This document shows, piece by piece, positions 1 to 8,928 of a stretch of DNA of 39,511 bases. Within the stretch, counting starts at the first letter, position 1. Each line of letters starts with the position of its first letter. The position numbers were made by a program, and so were the translations under genes. The notes beneath the pieces are model-generated. The model saw only the letters and a list, made by a program, of their open reading frames with translations. It did not search any database and had not been told where the DNA came from. The stretch is taken from NCBI RefSeq assembly GCF_004329715.1, contig NZ_JXSY01000006.1, forward strand, positions 1 through 39,511, given 5' to 3'. Source of the stretch: Bowmanella sp. JS7-9 (lineage in GTDB: Bacteria > Pseudomonadota > Gammaproteobacteria > Enterobacterales > Alteromonadaceae).

Positions 1-1
1 C

Positions 2-16
2 CCCGCCAATGGCGGG
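2..16 (-). terminator. Hairpin just after lysS (probable terminator stem)
   Basis: A perfect 6-bp stem, CCCGCC-AAT-GGCGGG, lies 20 bp beyond the lysS stop codon. The U-tract expected on the minus strand would fall outside the window, so only the stem can be seen. It is probably the terminator of the prfB-lysS operon. Confidence 0.5.
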
Positions 17-35
17 TTGTGGTTTTTCACAACGT

Positions 36-1574
36 CTATTCTGCAAGCGGACGCATATGCGGGAACAGAATCACGTCCTTGATGGTTGGGCTGTCACTGA
101 ACAGCATAACCAGACGATCGATACCAATTCCCTCACCCGCTGTCGGCGGCAGGCCATATTCCAACGCGCGAATATAGTCCTCGTCAAAGTGCATGGCTTC
201 GTCATCACCTGCGTCTTTTTCCTCTACCTGCTTACGGAAACGTGCCGCCTGATCTTCTGCGTCGTTTAATTCGCTGAAGCCATTGGCCAGTTCACGTCCG
301 CCGACGAAGAACTCAAAACGATCGGTTACAAACGGGTTGTCATCATTACGACGGGCCAGTGGCGACACTTCCCATGGATAAGCCGTAATAAAGGTCGGTT
401 GATCCAGCTTTTCCTCTGCGGTAGCTTCGAAAATCTCACACAGATATTTACCCGGCCCCCAGATACCATCCACTTCCGGCTCTTTAATATGCAACTGCTT
501 GGCCATGGCTTTGAGCTCTGGCAAGTGGTTTTCCGGATCGTTGATTGCCTCTTTGTTGGCAGCAGGCCAATACTTAAGAATCGCTTCGTTCATGGTTAAA
601 CGCGCGAAAGGCTGACCAAATTCATAGATTTTCTCTTCGGTCACTACACCGTCGGCATTTTTCACCGTGTTTTTTACCTGCGTGGTACCCAAAACATCCA
701 GCGCAACGGTGCGCAGCATGTCTTCGGTCAGATCCATCAGATCCTCAAATGTTGCATAGGCCTGATAGAACTCCAGCATCGTGAATTCTGGATTGTGGCG
801 GGTAGATAACCCTTCGTTACGAAAGTTGCGGTTAATCTCAAATACGCGCTCAAAACCACCCACTACCAGACGCTTCAAATATAATTCCGGCGCGATACGC
901 AAGTACATATCGATATCCAGCGCATTGTGGTGGGTAATAAAAGGACGTGCCGTGGCACCACCAGGAATAACCTGCAGCATGGGTGTTTCCACTTCCATGT
1001 AATTGCGGTCACTCAGGTATTTACGAATACCTTCAACTATTTTGCTGCGCATCAGGAATGTATCACGGGTCTGCTGACTCATGATCAGATCTACATAACG
1101 CTGACGATACTTAGTTTCCTGATCGGCCAGACCGTGGAATTTTTCTGGTAGCGGACGTAAGGATTTCGTTAATAGCTGGAAGTTGGCCATATCCACATAC
1201 AGATCGCCTTTACCAGACTTATGCAACTCACCTGTCACACCAATAATGTCGCCAATATCCAACGTGCCATATTGCTCTTTAATAATATTTTGCGCGTCTT
1301 TGCTGGCGTAGGCCTGAATGCGGCCGCTCATATCCTGCAGCACCAGAAATGGCCCACGTTTAGCCATAATGCGACCGGCTACGCTGACCACCTTGGCCAT
1401 GGACTCCAAATCTGACTTTTCACGTTCTCCAAATGCCTGCTGTAAATCTGCGGCGTAATGTTCACGTTTGAAATTGTTTGGGTGCCCGTTGGCCTGACAA
1501 TTTTCGCGGATTTGGTTCAATTTACCGCGTCGCTCGGCAATCAACTTGTTTTCATCTAGTTGCTGTTCGCTCAT
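36..1574 (-). CDS. lysS: Lysyl-tRNA synthetase, class II
   Basis: Charges tRNA-Lys with lysine in the cytoplasm. At 512 aa it is close to the usual ~505 aa. An N-terminal OB-fold anticodon-binding domain (about 62-148, with [12 protein letters not shown]) is followed by the class II catalytic core. Motif 2 is [18 protein letters not shown] (251-268) and motif 3 is [11 protein letters not shown] near the C-terminus. The ATG has an AGGA ribosome-binding sequence about 8 bp upstream. It follows prfB by 18 bp on the same strand, the common gammaproteobacterial prfB-lysS operon. Nothing looks broken. Confidence 0.98.
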   Translation of the reverse strand: MSEQQLDENKLIAERRGKLNQIRENCQANGHPNNFKREHYAADLQQAFGEREKSDLESMAKVVSVAGRIMAKRGPFLVLQDMSGRIQAYASKDAQNIIKEQYGTLDIGDIIGVTGELHKSGKGDLYVDMANFQLLTKSLRPLPEKFHGLADQETKYRQRYVDLIMSQQTRDTFLMRSKIVEGIRKYLSDRNYMEVETPMLQVIPGGATARPFITHHNALDIDMYLRIAPELYLKRLVVGGFERVFEINRNFRNEGLSTRHNPEFTMLEFYQAYATFEDLMDLTEDMLRTVALDVLGTTQVKNTVKNADGVVTEEKIYEFGQPFARLTMNEAILKYWPAANKEAINDPENHLPELKAMAKQLHIKEPEVDGIWGPGKYLCEIFEATAEEKLDQPTFITAYPWEVSPLARRNDDNPFVTDRFEFFVGGRELANGFSELNDAEDQAARFRKQVEEKDAGDDEAMHFDEDYIRALEYGLPPTAGEGIGIDRLVMLFSDSPTIKDVILFPHMRPLAE

Positions 1575-1592
1575 TTGTGTTCCTGTCGCTAC

Positions 1593-2691
1593 TTATAAAC
1601 CAGACTTGAGACTGGCTTGAATAAACTTGTCCAGACCACCGTCTAGTACGGCCTGAGTGTTACGGGTTTCCACACCGGTGCGCAAGTCTTTAATGCGCGC
1701 ATCGTCCAACACATAGGAACGAATTTGGCTGCCCCAGCCGATATCGGACTTGCTGTCTTCCATGGCCTGCTTTTGCTCATTCTGCTTTTGCAGTTCCATC
1801 TCATACAGTTTGGCCTTTAACTGTTTCATGGCCTGATCACGGTTTTTATGCTGTGAGCGGTCATTCTGACATTGCACCACGATCCCACTGGGGATGTGAG
1901 TGATCCGGATTGCCGAGTCAGTACGGTTAACGTGCTGACCACCTGCACCGGAGGCGCGGTAGGTATCTACACGCAAATCGGCCGGATTGATTTCGATCTC
2001 GATGTCATCGTCAATTTCCGGGTACACGAATGCAGAGGCAAAAGACGTATGCCGACGATTCCCCGAGTCAAACGGAGACTTACGTACTAAGCGATGCACA
2101 CCGGTCTCGGTGCGTAACCAGCCATAGGCATATTCGCCACCGAAGCGAATAGTAGCGCTCTTAATACCTGCCACTTCACCTTCAGAGACTTCGATTAACT
2201 CGGTCTTAAAACCGTGCGCTTCGCCCCAGCGCAAGTACATGCGCAATAACATACTGGCCCAATCCTGCGCTTCGGTACCACCGGAGCCGGATTGAATATC
2301 CATGTAACACTCGTTCTCATCATGGGGGCCGGAGAACATACGGCGGAATTCGAGATCTTCCAGCTTATCTATTAGCACTTCCAGCTCGGCCTGTGCTTCG
2401 TTAAAGGTATCTTCATCCTCAGCTTCTATCGCCAATTCCAGCAAACCTTCAACGTCTTCCGCGCCCTGAGTAAGTTGGTCGATGGTTTCAACCACTTTTT
2501 CCAGCGCGACTTTTTCTTTACCTAACGCCTGAGCTCGCTCTGGTTCATTCCAGACCGCCGAGTCTTCCAGTTCGCGGTTTACTTCTTCCAGCCGTTCCTG
2601 TTTGACGGCATAGTCAAAGATACCCCCTAAGCGCGTCGGTGCGCACTCTTACATCTTTAATTCCGTTTTGTACCGGATTGATTTCAAACAT
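1593..2691 (-). CDS. prfB: Peptide chain release factor 2 (RF2), programmed +1 frameshift
   Basis: RF2 ends translation at UGA and UAA codons. The gene is in two frames. The first segment starts at ATG 2691 (MFEINPVQN...), reads 25 codons and hits an in-frame TGA at 2616-2614. A +1 shift continues at GAC 2615 and runs to 1593. Joined, the product is 365 aa, the same length as E. coli RF2. It has the tripeptide anticodon motif SPF (RKSPFDSG) and the catalytic GGQ loop ([12 protein letters not shown]). The residue four before the GGQ is Ala, as in most RF2s, not the Thr of E. coli K-12. The open stretch from 2495 alone would miss 65 N-terminal residues. Confidence 0.97.
2613..2630 (-). promoter_or_regulatory. 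prfB programmed +1 frameshift signal
   Basis: On the minus strand the sequence is CTT AGG GGG TAT CTT TGA C. It has the canonical parts: a Shine-Dalgarno-like AGGGGG, a 3-nt spacer (TAT), the slippery CUU codon, the poorly terminating UGA and a following C. RF2 autoregulates its own synthesis here: low RF2 lets the ribosome pause at UGA and slip +1. Confidence 0.97.
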
Positions 2692-2862
2692 AATTTGGTT
2701 GTTAACTGCAAATGGTTAAAGGACGCGGATTTTAGCTGAAATTGACCAGAAAAAACAGGCAGAATCTGTCTGTTCCCACTTGGCAAAAATTCCTCACGCC
2801 ATTGACTAATCGAACATTTTTTGTTCAATTTGTATTCTGAGTGATTAGCTAAGGAGAAATCC

Positions 2863-3693
2863 ATGCGTGTCCGCGAGCTGGGTCTGATACTGGCAATCAC
2901 CACCTGTGAGCTGTGCGCCGCCCAGCCTAATCAGCTCCCCATGTTAAATCTGATTTACCTGCACCGCCCTCCTCTGAGTTTTACCAATGAGGAACAACAA
3001 GCCAGCGGCATTTTGCCAGACATGATGATAAAGGCAGCCAGTCAGGCAAATATTAAAATCAATTTTATCTTCGACGGGCACTGGGTGAGTATTCTCAGCA
3101 TACTTAAACGCCCCGCATCTACCTGTGTTATTGGCGCTTATTACACCGAAGAACGCGCAGAGCACTATCGCTATTCCCAACCGTTATTTCAGGAATCCAC
3201 TTATGTAGTGGTGACGCGCAACGAGTTGGCCAGTGAGCTGACGGCATTCTCTTCCGTCAAAGACCTGATTGGGTCTTCCTATACGATGGGAATGCAGCAG
3301 GCATACTCCTATGGGCCCTACATTGACGAATTAGTCCAACACCTGCAGCCTAAAATTGTGAGCGTCAAATCAGGTAATCAACCAGACACGGATAACGAAA
3401 GTGGCCGACATATTTTTGACCTGATAGCTCGAAAACGTATGGACTATTATTTCTCGGGGCAAGCTGAATACAAGTGGATGCGTAACCATCGCCAGGATTT
3501 GGCAAGCTCACTCACCGCACTAAAATTCAACGATTTAGATGAAGGCCAGATGCGTTACCTGATGTGTTCCACGGGCATACACCCTGAGTTGTTAAGCCAG
3601 CTCAATCAATCAATCGACCAATTGCGCGCGTCGGATGCTTATCAACAAATTCTGCACAAATACGCTTCACAGGACGTTGCGTCCAGCCATTAA
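2863..3693 (+). CDS. Periplasmic solute-binding protein, SBP_bac_3-like
   Basis: 276 aa with an N-terminal signal peptide (about 1-20, ending near LCAAQ). The body resembles family 3 extracellular solute-binding proteins such as amino-acid ABC receptors: an N-lobe with RPPLSF and GILPDMMIKAA, then a cue such as YTEERAEHYRYSQPLF, and a C-lobe ending in a helix (SDAYQQILHKYA). No ABC permease or ATPase lies next to it, so it may be an orphan receptor of the kind common in Alteromonadales. The ATG at 2863 has a strong ribosome-binding site (AAGGAGAAATCC). It is divergent from prfB across about 170 bp. Its ligand cannot be told from the sequence. Confidence 0.8.
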   Translation: MRVRELGLILAITTCELCAAQPNQLPMLNLIYLHRPPLSFTNEEQQASGILPDMMIKAASQANIKINFIFDGHWVSILSILKRPASTCVIGAYYTEERAEHYRYSQPLFQESTYVVVTRNELASELTAFSSVKDLIGSSYTMGMQQAYSYGPYIDELVQHLQPKIVSVKSGNQPDTDNESGRHIFDLIARKRMDYYFSGQAEYKWMRNHRQDLASSLTALKFNDLDEGQMRYLMCSTGIHPELLSQLNQSIDQLRASDAYQQILHKYASQDVASSH

Positions 3694-3753
3694 CACTTGC
3701 ACTACCGCCCAAATTGCGTTTTAGTTGCGCCCCGTTTTTTCAGTGGAATTTGC

Positions 3754-4281
3754 ATGTTGAACTGGGCCGAAGCAATTGGAGCGCTTGCCGTTATTCTCAA
3801 TGCCATTGGCTACCGCCAAAATGATGTCAATGCTTACCGGTTATGGGTTGCGCTGGCGCTAGCGGCTATCAGCACACATTTCTTTTTACTGGGCGCCATG
3901 GCAGCGGGCATCGGCTGCGCGTTAGCTTGTGTGCGAAATATTATTGCCATGCGCACCCAGCACTGGCTGGTTGCTGCTGTATTTGTTACCGGCAATCTGG
4001 GCTTTTTGGGCTGGGAATTTTTTATCCTGGAACACAGTGCACTGGTATTTATTGCTTATGCATCATCGATTATTTTTACCCTGGGTACCGTATTGCTGAA
4101 TGAAGCAACGCGCATTCGTCAATGGTTTATCCTGGCCGAAGGCTTGGGATTAATTTACGCATTGTCCGTGGGCAGCATCTTCGGCAGTGTGTTCAATATC
4201 GTCAATTTATCCAGCATTGGCATTAAGCTGTGGCAGGACAAAAAAATGGCCGAACCACAGCGTGAAGATCCATCCGCATAG
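3754..4281 (+). CDS. YgjV-family inner membrane protein
   Basis: 175 aa, almost entirely hydrophobic, with about five or six transmembrane segments. It starts MLNWAEAIGALAVILNAIGY and contains the pattern seen in YgjV-type proteins (E. coli YgjV is about 183 aa). Function is unknown for the family. A longer reading from a TTG at 3697 is possible, but it adds a polar, unconserved-looking leader that abuts the previous stop. The ATG at 3754, with GTGGA upstream, fits the membrane topology better. It lies 60 bp after the solute-binding gene and could be co-transcribed with it. Confidence 0.7.
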   Translation: MLNWAEAIGALAVILNAIGYRQNDVNAYRLWVALALAAISTHFFLLGAMAAGIGCALACVRNIIAMRTQHWLVAAVFVTGNLGFLGWEFFILEHSALVFIAYASSIIFTLGTVLLNEATRIRQWFILAEGLGLIYALSVGSIFGSVFNIVNLSSIGIKLWQDKKMAEPQREDPSA

Positions 4282-4299
4282 CGCCAGCAAGGCAATCCG

Positions 4300-5460
4300 T
4301 TAATCGTCTACATCTTGCAAATCACAGCGCCAATAACCGCGGTTTAACCACTGGGTGAGTAACGCGGTTATTTCATCCAACTCAGCGTCGGTCAGCTCGC
4401 CGGCGTAAAACCAACCCGGCGCGCTTAGCAAAGGCTCCAGTACCGGTAAAATATCAACCGATGCAGGGTACAGGCTGTCACCCAAATGCAGCATCACCTG
4501 TGAATCTGACAGATTCCGCCAAATTGCTTTCACATCCAGACTTCGAAATACCGGTTGTCCATCCAACAGATAGTCTTTTACCTGCGTTTCGGTCAACAGC
4601 GGGGTGGGTAATGCGACCGTGTCATTGGCAAAACTCATATAACTGGCCAGCCACTGATCGAACAGGGGGGAGTCCAGCGCCGACTTCATCATCTGCCGCA
4701 CGGCGTCAATTTCAGCCGGTAGAATTTCACCGGCAAACTCTCGGGATGCCAATTCAGGATCGGCATAGCGTTGATTAAAATGCTCCGACTGAATCAAGGC
4801 AAAATCGGCGAAGTCCGATAACAGGGCCTTTTGATCTGGTGCGCGAAAACCCACTGAATAATTCAAACAATCGGTGAGCGCCACACCGCAATGGGGAAAT
4901 CCGGGCGGGATATACAAAATATCCCCACATTGCAGCTCGGCATCAATGATGGGCTCAAACATTGCGACCTGAGATAACTTTGGGTGCGGTAACTGCGGAG
5001 CATGTTCCCCTTTCTCGCCCACCTGCCAGCGCCGAGTGCCTTTGCCCTGAATGATAAATACATCATATTGATCCAGATGAGGGCCGACTCCCGCGCCGGG
5101 CACTGAAAAACTCACCATCAGATCGTCCACCCGCCAGCGTGGAATAAAATCAAAGGCTGATAACAGCAAGCTGGCTTCATCGATATAACCGTCTACATTT
5201 TGCACCAGCAATGACCACTGACCTTTACAGACCTCATCAAAGCTTGCGAATGGCCCCTGCTCTACCTGCCATTGCCCATCCTGTTGACTGACAACCCGCG
5301 CATCGATGTCTTCCTCCATGGCGAGGCCAGCCAAATCATGCTCGTCCAATGGATCTTCAAAGTTGTTAAAGCCCCCTCGGATCAACAGGGGTTTTTTCTG
5401 CCAGTATTCACGCAGAAAGCGCGCCGGGTCGATATGCTGTAGTTGATACATGTTGGTCAT
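4300..5460 (-). CDS. roxA: 50S ribosomal protein L16 arginine hydroxylase (JmjC/cupin)
   Basis: Fe(II)/2-oxoglutarate oxygenase that hydroxylates an arginine of ribosomal protein uL16 (YcfD/RoxA family). At 386 aa it compares with about 373 aa in E. coli. The iron triad is visible as H128-x-D130 (VGPHLDQYDVF) and H190 (GDILYIPPGFPHCG). The 2-OG-binding region follows in the same cupin barrel (GKGTRRW), and the C-terminal half is the winged-helix/dimerisation part. The ATG at 5460 was chosen; a second ATG at 5451 is nearly equivalent. It lies downstream of the methyltransferase gene on the same strand, 84 bp apart. Confidence 0.92.
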   Translation of the reverse strand: MTNMYQLQHIDPARFLREYWQKKPLLIRGGFNNFEDPLDEHDLAGLAMEEDIDARVVSQQDGQWQVEQGPFASFDEVCKGQWSLLVQNVDGYIDEASLLLSAFDFIPRWRVDDLMVSFSVPGAGVGPHLDQYDVFIIQGKGTRRWQVGEKGEHAPQLPHPKLSQVAMFEPIIDAELQCGDILYIPPGFPHCGVALTDCLNYSVGFRAPDQKALLSDFADFALIQSEHFNQRYADPELASREFAGEILPAEIDAVRQMMKSALDSPLFDQWLASYMSFANDTVALPTPLLTETQVKDYLLDGQPVFRSLDVKAIWRNLSDSQVMLHLGDSLYPASVDILPVLEPLLSAPGWFYAGELTDAELDEITALLTQWLNRGYWRCDLQDVDD

Positions 5461-5544
5461 GCCATGTTAAATCGTTAATTGATTGGCACCCTACTGAAAT
5501 TCAGCACGGATGCCCAGTTGAATTGGAAGATAAATTGGCCGCAG

Positions 5545-6732
5545 TTACTGACGGGTAGCCAGAATTTGTAGATTACGCGGCGATATTTCGCGGGCGCAAA
5601 ACTGCTGTAATTGCACCTCACAACCGCCCTCTTGAAGAAAATTAACCAGATCCAGCACCAACCATAATTCGATTGCCCGCCGAAAACCGTGCGCCGCCAA
5701 TTCAAGCCGTTTTACTTTGGCAAAGCGCGCCTCGCCGCGCTCAACGTAACACTGCAAATCCATATCAGGTGGAATCGTCAGGCCTTTTTGCCCGGCCAAA
5801 TTCAGCAGCACACCCTCAGCGCCCCAGTTCACTGCGGAATTGGGTAAGCTGGGCGTTGGTAGGTATTCATCCACACCTCGCAGTTCACGTTGCAGTTCAT
5901 CAAATCCTAACCGCCAGGCTTTCAGCTGCATGACCTGCTTGCGGATCCGTGGGGGTGAGGTCACCATTTCCTGCACAGCCAGACGCACCTGTGTACGATC
6001 CAGATGTAAATTATGTTGCTGTGCCAACTGTGAAAGCGGCTGAAATTCACCGTTAAACCACTGGTGGTAACAACAGGGAGCCAATACCAGTTGCTGCGAG
6101 GCACTGGCCAGCCATTGTCGCAACAACGTGCGGTGCAAATCACCACAGGCATGCAATGCGATAACACGCTCCCCGGCTTCAAAGGTCGGCGGTGCTATTA
6201 AGACATCACAGCACCGGAATTCTGATTGCGGCACAAAGCGTTCGGCCAATAACTGCCCTTGCTGACAAAGTTCCGGATTACGCTCTATAGCCCGCAGCGC
6301 CCAGCCTCGCTGATGAGCAGCGGCCCGGCCTAAATGGGATTTACCCGCGCACCAATCGACTACCCGTTTTATCTCTGCACCGGGGAGTCCCTGCATACCC
6401 ACAATAAATGCCTGCATTTGCTGCCATTTTCGCCCGGGTACATCCACTGCTAAGAACTTGTTAAGCGCATTTTCCTCCGATAGCTGAGAACACATAGGCA
6501 TCGTATTCCAGTCCTGAAAATCCGGGATAAATTGCTGCAGAAATTCGTATAGCTTGTCAGGACAATCATCGAGCGCAATATATTCATGTTCATCAAGTGC
6601 CAACAATGCGTGGTAGAGCTGAGGAAATTCTCCACGCCATGGCACATCTCCGTGGTAGAACGGCGAATGTAGCCAAAGTGCCTGAAAGCGTATTAGGTAA
6701 TGGCTGAGTTGCGCCAATAACTCGGAGTACAT
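5545..6732 (-). CDS. SAM-dependent methyltransferase, Methyltransf_32-like
   Basis: 395 aa. A Rossmann SAM-binding motif is present at 125-136 (VDWCAGKSHLGR). ALHACGDLH (about 192-200) and APCCYHQW (about 218-225) follow, a pattern typical of the Methyltransf_32/METTL25-like group. The substrate is not known; RNA or protein are both possible. The N-terminal 110 residues and C-terminal 130 residues are accessory and were not recognised. It starts at ATG 6732 and is divergent from the protease gene across about 200 bp. It probably forms a unit with roxA. Confidence 0.75.
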   Translation of the reverse strand: MYSELLAQLSHYLIRFQALWLHSPFYHGDVPWRGEFPQLYHALLALDEHEYIALDDCPDKLYEFLQQFIPDFQDWNTMPMCSQLSEENALNKFLAVDVPGRKWQQMQAFIVGMQGLPGAEIKRVVDWCAGKSHLGRAAAHQRGWALRAIERNPELCQQGQLLAERFVPQSEFRCCDVLIAPPTFEAGERVIALHACGDLHRTLLRQWLASASQQLVLAPCCYHQWFNGEFQPLSQLAQQHNLHLDRTQVRLAVQEMVTSPPRIRKQVMQLKAWRLGFDELQRELRGVDEYLPTPSLPNSAVNWGAEGVLLNLAGQKGLTIPPDMDLQCYVERGEARFAKVKRLELAAHGFRRAIELWLVLDLVNFLQEGGCEVQLQQFCAREISPRNLQILATRQ

Positions 6733-6817
6733 GCAGAGACATATCCTGACAATATTTGCGCCTATTTTACCTCAACCGATGAACCCGCCCAACCAACTGC
6801 GCTTACCAGTGTAAAAA

Positions 6818-6849
6818 AAGTGAATGAGGTTATGTAAAATCATTCACTT
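6818..6849. repeat. Inverted repeat upstream of the protease gene
   Basis: Two 10-bp arms, AAGTGAATGA (6818-6827) and TCATTCACTT (6840-6849), are separated by 12 bp. A second, shorter inverted repeat, CCATAC-TCGGAT-GTATGG, follows at 6863-6880. Both lie between the methyltransferase and the secreted protease and could be regulator-binding sites or an mRNA leader structure. Confidence 0.5.
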
Positions 6850-6941
6850 CCTATAAGGTTATCCATACTCGGATGTATGGTTGAAGTTTGATGTAGCCAA
6901 TGAGTTCACCTAATAACGCAAAATTAATGCAGGGACTCTAT

Positions 6942-7799
6942 ATGAAACTTTCTAAAACATTACTGGCGTCCGCCATCTTTTCTTTGTTTTTAACACCCGC
7001 TCAGGCAACTGAAGATTACAGTGGTCACAGAGTGGTGTTGGCATATGCCGAATATATCAATGCCCCCGGCAGCAGCGAGGCAGGCGGCATCACCGTTTAT
7101 CAAAAAGATGTTGGCAATGGCCAGTTAAGTGCGGATTTCGTCTATAACGATCCTCGACGGGCGCTGTTCAATGGCGGCAACCCTGGTGTGACGTTCGCAG
7201 TCAATGATGCAAACACATCCGCGGACCCTAATCTGACCATGCAAAGTCAGTGGATGCGCGATTCAGTTTACGCGTGGACATCAGAAACCTGCTCCAACGC
7301 CAACATCTCAGAAAATCCTCACAACGGTAATGCCGGTATCGTGGAGCGCTACTTCTACACAGGTGTCATCAATGGGGATTGGGGAGCTGATTTAACTCAA
7401 GTTGGCTTCCGGGACAGCAGCAATTTTCCCTACTTTGCCCCTGGCAGCAACGTTCTTGGCGTGACTTTTACTTTGTGGTGGGTTGATCAGAATGGCGCAC
7501 CGACTGATATCGACAATGATGGCAAGTACGATGTGGCATTCCGCGAAATTTATTACAACGACAACTATACCTGGGCTGACAATGGGGGAAGCGGTGTGGA
7601 TCTTCCTACTGTGGCCATTCATGAGGTCGGACACGGTTTGAGCTCGGCACACTTCGGTATGATAGCGATCAAAGACGGCAAGTTGTTCGCTAAACCTCGT
7701 GCAATCATGAATGCAGTGTACGGCGGGCCACTTCGTGACCTGACTGGTCGTGACAGAGCAACACACTGTAGTAATTGGGCACAATGGGGCGTTAACTAA
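6942..7799 (+). CDS. Secreted zinc metalloprotease, metzincin (matrixin-like)
   Basis: 285 aa with a clear Sec signal peptide (MKLSKTLLASAIFSLFLTPAQA). The zinc site is HEVGHGLSSAH (227-237), matching HExxHxxGxxH-type metzincins in spacing, although the Gly of the consensus is replaced by Ser. It is followed by a candidate Met-turn Met (AIMNAVYG, Met256). DIDNDGKYD just before the catalytic helix resembles a calcium-binding loop. No prodomain or C-terminal secretion domain is obvious, so it is probably released or periplasmic. The ATG at 6942 (AGGGA upstream) was preferred to the ATG at 6900 because it places the signal peptide at the N-terminus. It ends at a strong terminator. Confidence 0.8.
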   Translation: MKLSKTLLASAIFSLFLTPAQATEDYSGHRVVLAYAEYINAPGSSEAGGITVYQKDVGNGQLSADFVYNDPRRALFNGGNPGVTFAVNDANTSADPNLTMQSQWMRDSVYAWTSETCSNANISENPHNGNAGIVERYFYTGVINGDWGADLTQVGFRDSSNFPYFAPGSNVLGVTFTLWWVDQNGAPTDIDNDGKYDVAFREIYYNDNYTWADNGGSGVDLPTVAIHEVGHGLSSAHFGMIAIKDGKLFAKPRAIMNAVYGGPLRDLTGRDRATHCSNWAQWGVN

Positions 7800-7823
7800 G
7801 TCATCTAAGCGTCAACTTAAATA

Positions 7824-7851
7824 AAAAAACCGCCTAGATGGCGGTTTTTTT
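7824..7851. terminator. Bidirectional rho-independent terminator
   Basis: A run of A, the stem ACCGCC-TAGAT-GGCGGT (7829-7845) and a run of T. It can stop transcription from the protease gene on the plus strand and from the convergent PEP-CTERM gene on the minus strand. Confidence 0.9.
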
Positions 7852-7865
7852 ATGCGCAAAAATAT

Positions 7866-8729
7866 TCATTTGCGACGATACAAGATTAATCCTGACAACA
7901 TAATCAGCGCAAAGACTGATGGTTCACTTACTGGGTTTGCCGTCAGTAATGCGCGTTCCTCAGCGGACGCATCAAAACTCATGGTAAAATCACCATAATA
8001 TTGTACGACCTGCTGACGATTAAACTCTTCCTGCCACTCAGATTCATTGACGATATAGTCAAACTTATTCGCAGATAACACACCGTTATACTGTGCAGGG
8101 CCAACAAGTAAAGATTGCAACAACTCGGCAAATGTAGGCGGCGTTATGGTGGTGTAGTCACCATTTTCCTCTCCATACATAAAGATATCGAACATTTCGA
8201 AATAGTTGCTGCTATAAGTTCGGGTAATACCGTCCTCAACTACGGTATCGGTGCGTTGGTCACTTTTTGAGAAGCCCGCATTGCCAGACTTTTCATATAT
8301 TACATCACCAAATAGACCTGGATAGGCGTAACTACCTGCTGCATAACGTGTTTCATCATAACCATTGTTGGGGTCAACAATCTGATTAAGCGCAGCGAAT
8401 TCAGTACTAAAGGGATTCACGTAACTTAACGTTGTTCCATAAATGAAGGTGGTCCAATTACCGTAACCGTTTATCTCATCGAACCAGGCATTGCTGGCAT
8501 TCTCCTGAGGCGTTGCAAAATCGAACTCCATCGTTAACGAGAACGCCGCTGGGGTTATTTCTTCAAATGAGAAATAGCTTTGATCATACTGTTGGACACC
8601 ATTTTCATATACGTCAATGATTTCATATCGTGAATACAACGTCCCTTCTATTGTCATAACACCAGCATATTGATGACTGGAGAAAACGAGGGTTAACAGG
8701 GTAAGGGCTTTTATCAGTTTTTTATTCAT
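7866..8729 (-). CDS. PEP-CTERM-type exported protein
   Basis: 287 aa. An N-terminal signal peptide starts at ATG 8729 (MNKKLIKALTLLTLVF); the upstream extension to 8813 was rejected because it would bury the signal. The C-terminus ends NPVSEPSVFALIMLSGLILYRRK, split here as a motif (VSEPS), a hydrophobic segment (about 15 residues) and a basic tail (RRK). This is the tripartite exosortase signal, with SEP instead of the usual PEP. The middle is rich in Tyr, Asn, Asp and Ser with no domain I recognise. It is expected to be cut by an exosortase at the inner membrane and routed to the surface. Whether the exosortase-like protein at 32517 or another enzyme elsewhere does this is unknown. Confidence 0.75.
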   Translation of the reverse strand: MNKKLIKALTLLTLVFSSHQYAGVMTIEGTLYSRYEIIDVYENGVQQYDQSYFSFEEITPAAFSLTMEFDFATPQENASNAWFDEINGYGNWTTFIYGTTLSYVNPFSTEFAALNQIVDPNNGYDETRYAAGSYAYPGLFGDVIYEKSGNAGFSKSDQRTDTVVEDGITRTYSSNYFEMFDIFMYGEENGDYTTITPPTFAELLQSLLVGPAQYNGVLSANKFDYIVNESEWQEEFNRQQVVQYYGDFTMSFDASAEERALLTANPVSEPSVFALIMLSGLILYRRK

Positions 8730-8883
8730 TATTAGCATTCCATTAATTTTAACTACATCACCTGTCTTGGCGAATGTCGCGATTAAGCAAATTTTGTTCC
8801 ATCTACTCGACACTATTAAAACCGGCTAATACGAACTGAATCCAATTCGACTGTGTATAAAAATCTGACAAATACACAAATAA

Positions 8884-8909
8884 AAAAGCCAGACATTTGT
8901 CTGGCTTTT
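8884..8909 (-). terminator. Rho-independent terminator of argS
   Basis: On the minus strand the stem GCCAGAC-AAAT-GTCTGGC is extended by A/T pairs and followed by TTTTTTAT. It lies 20 bp after the argS stop codon. Confidence 0.88.
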
Positions 8910-8928
8910 CAGTTACATAGTAAAGACG

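Noticed and set aside
2649-2903. 84-codon minus-strand open frame between prfB and the solute-binding gene
   Set aside because: It overlaps the true prfB N-terminus in another frame and the start of the solute-binding gene, with no recognisable protein features.
3697-3753. TTG-initiated N-terminal extension of the YgjV-like gene
   Set aside because: The leader is polar and unlike the family; ATG 3754 begins directly with the first membrane segment.
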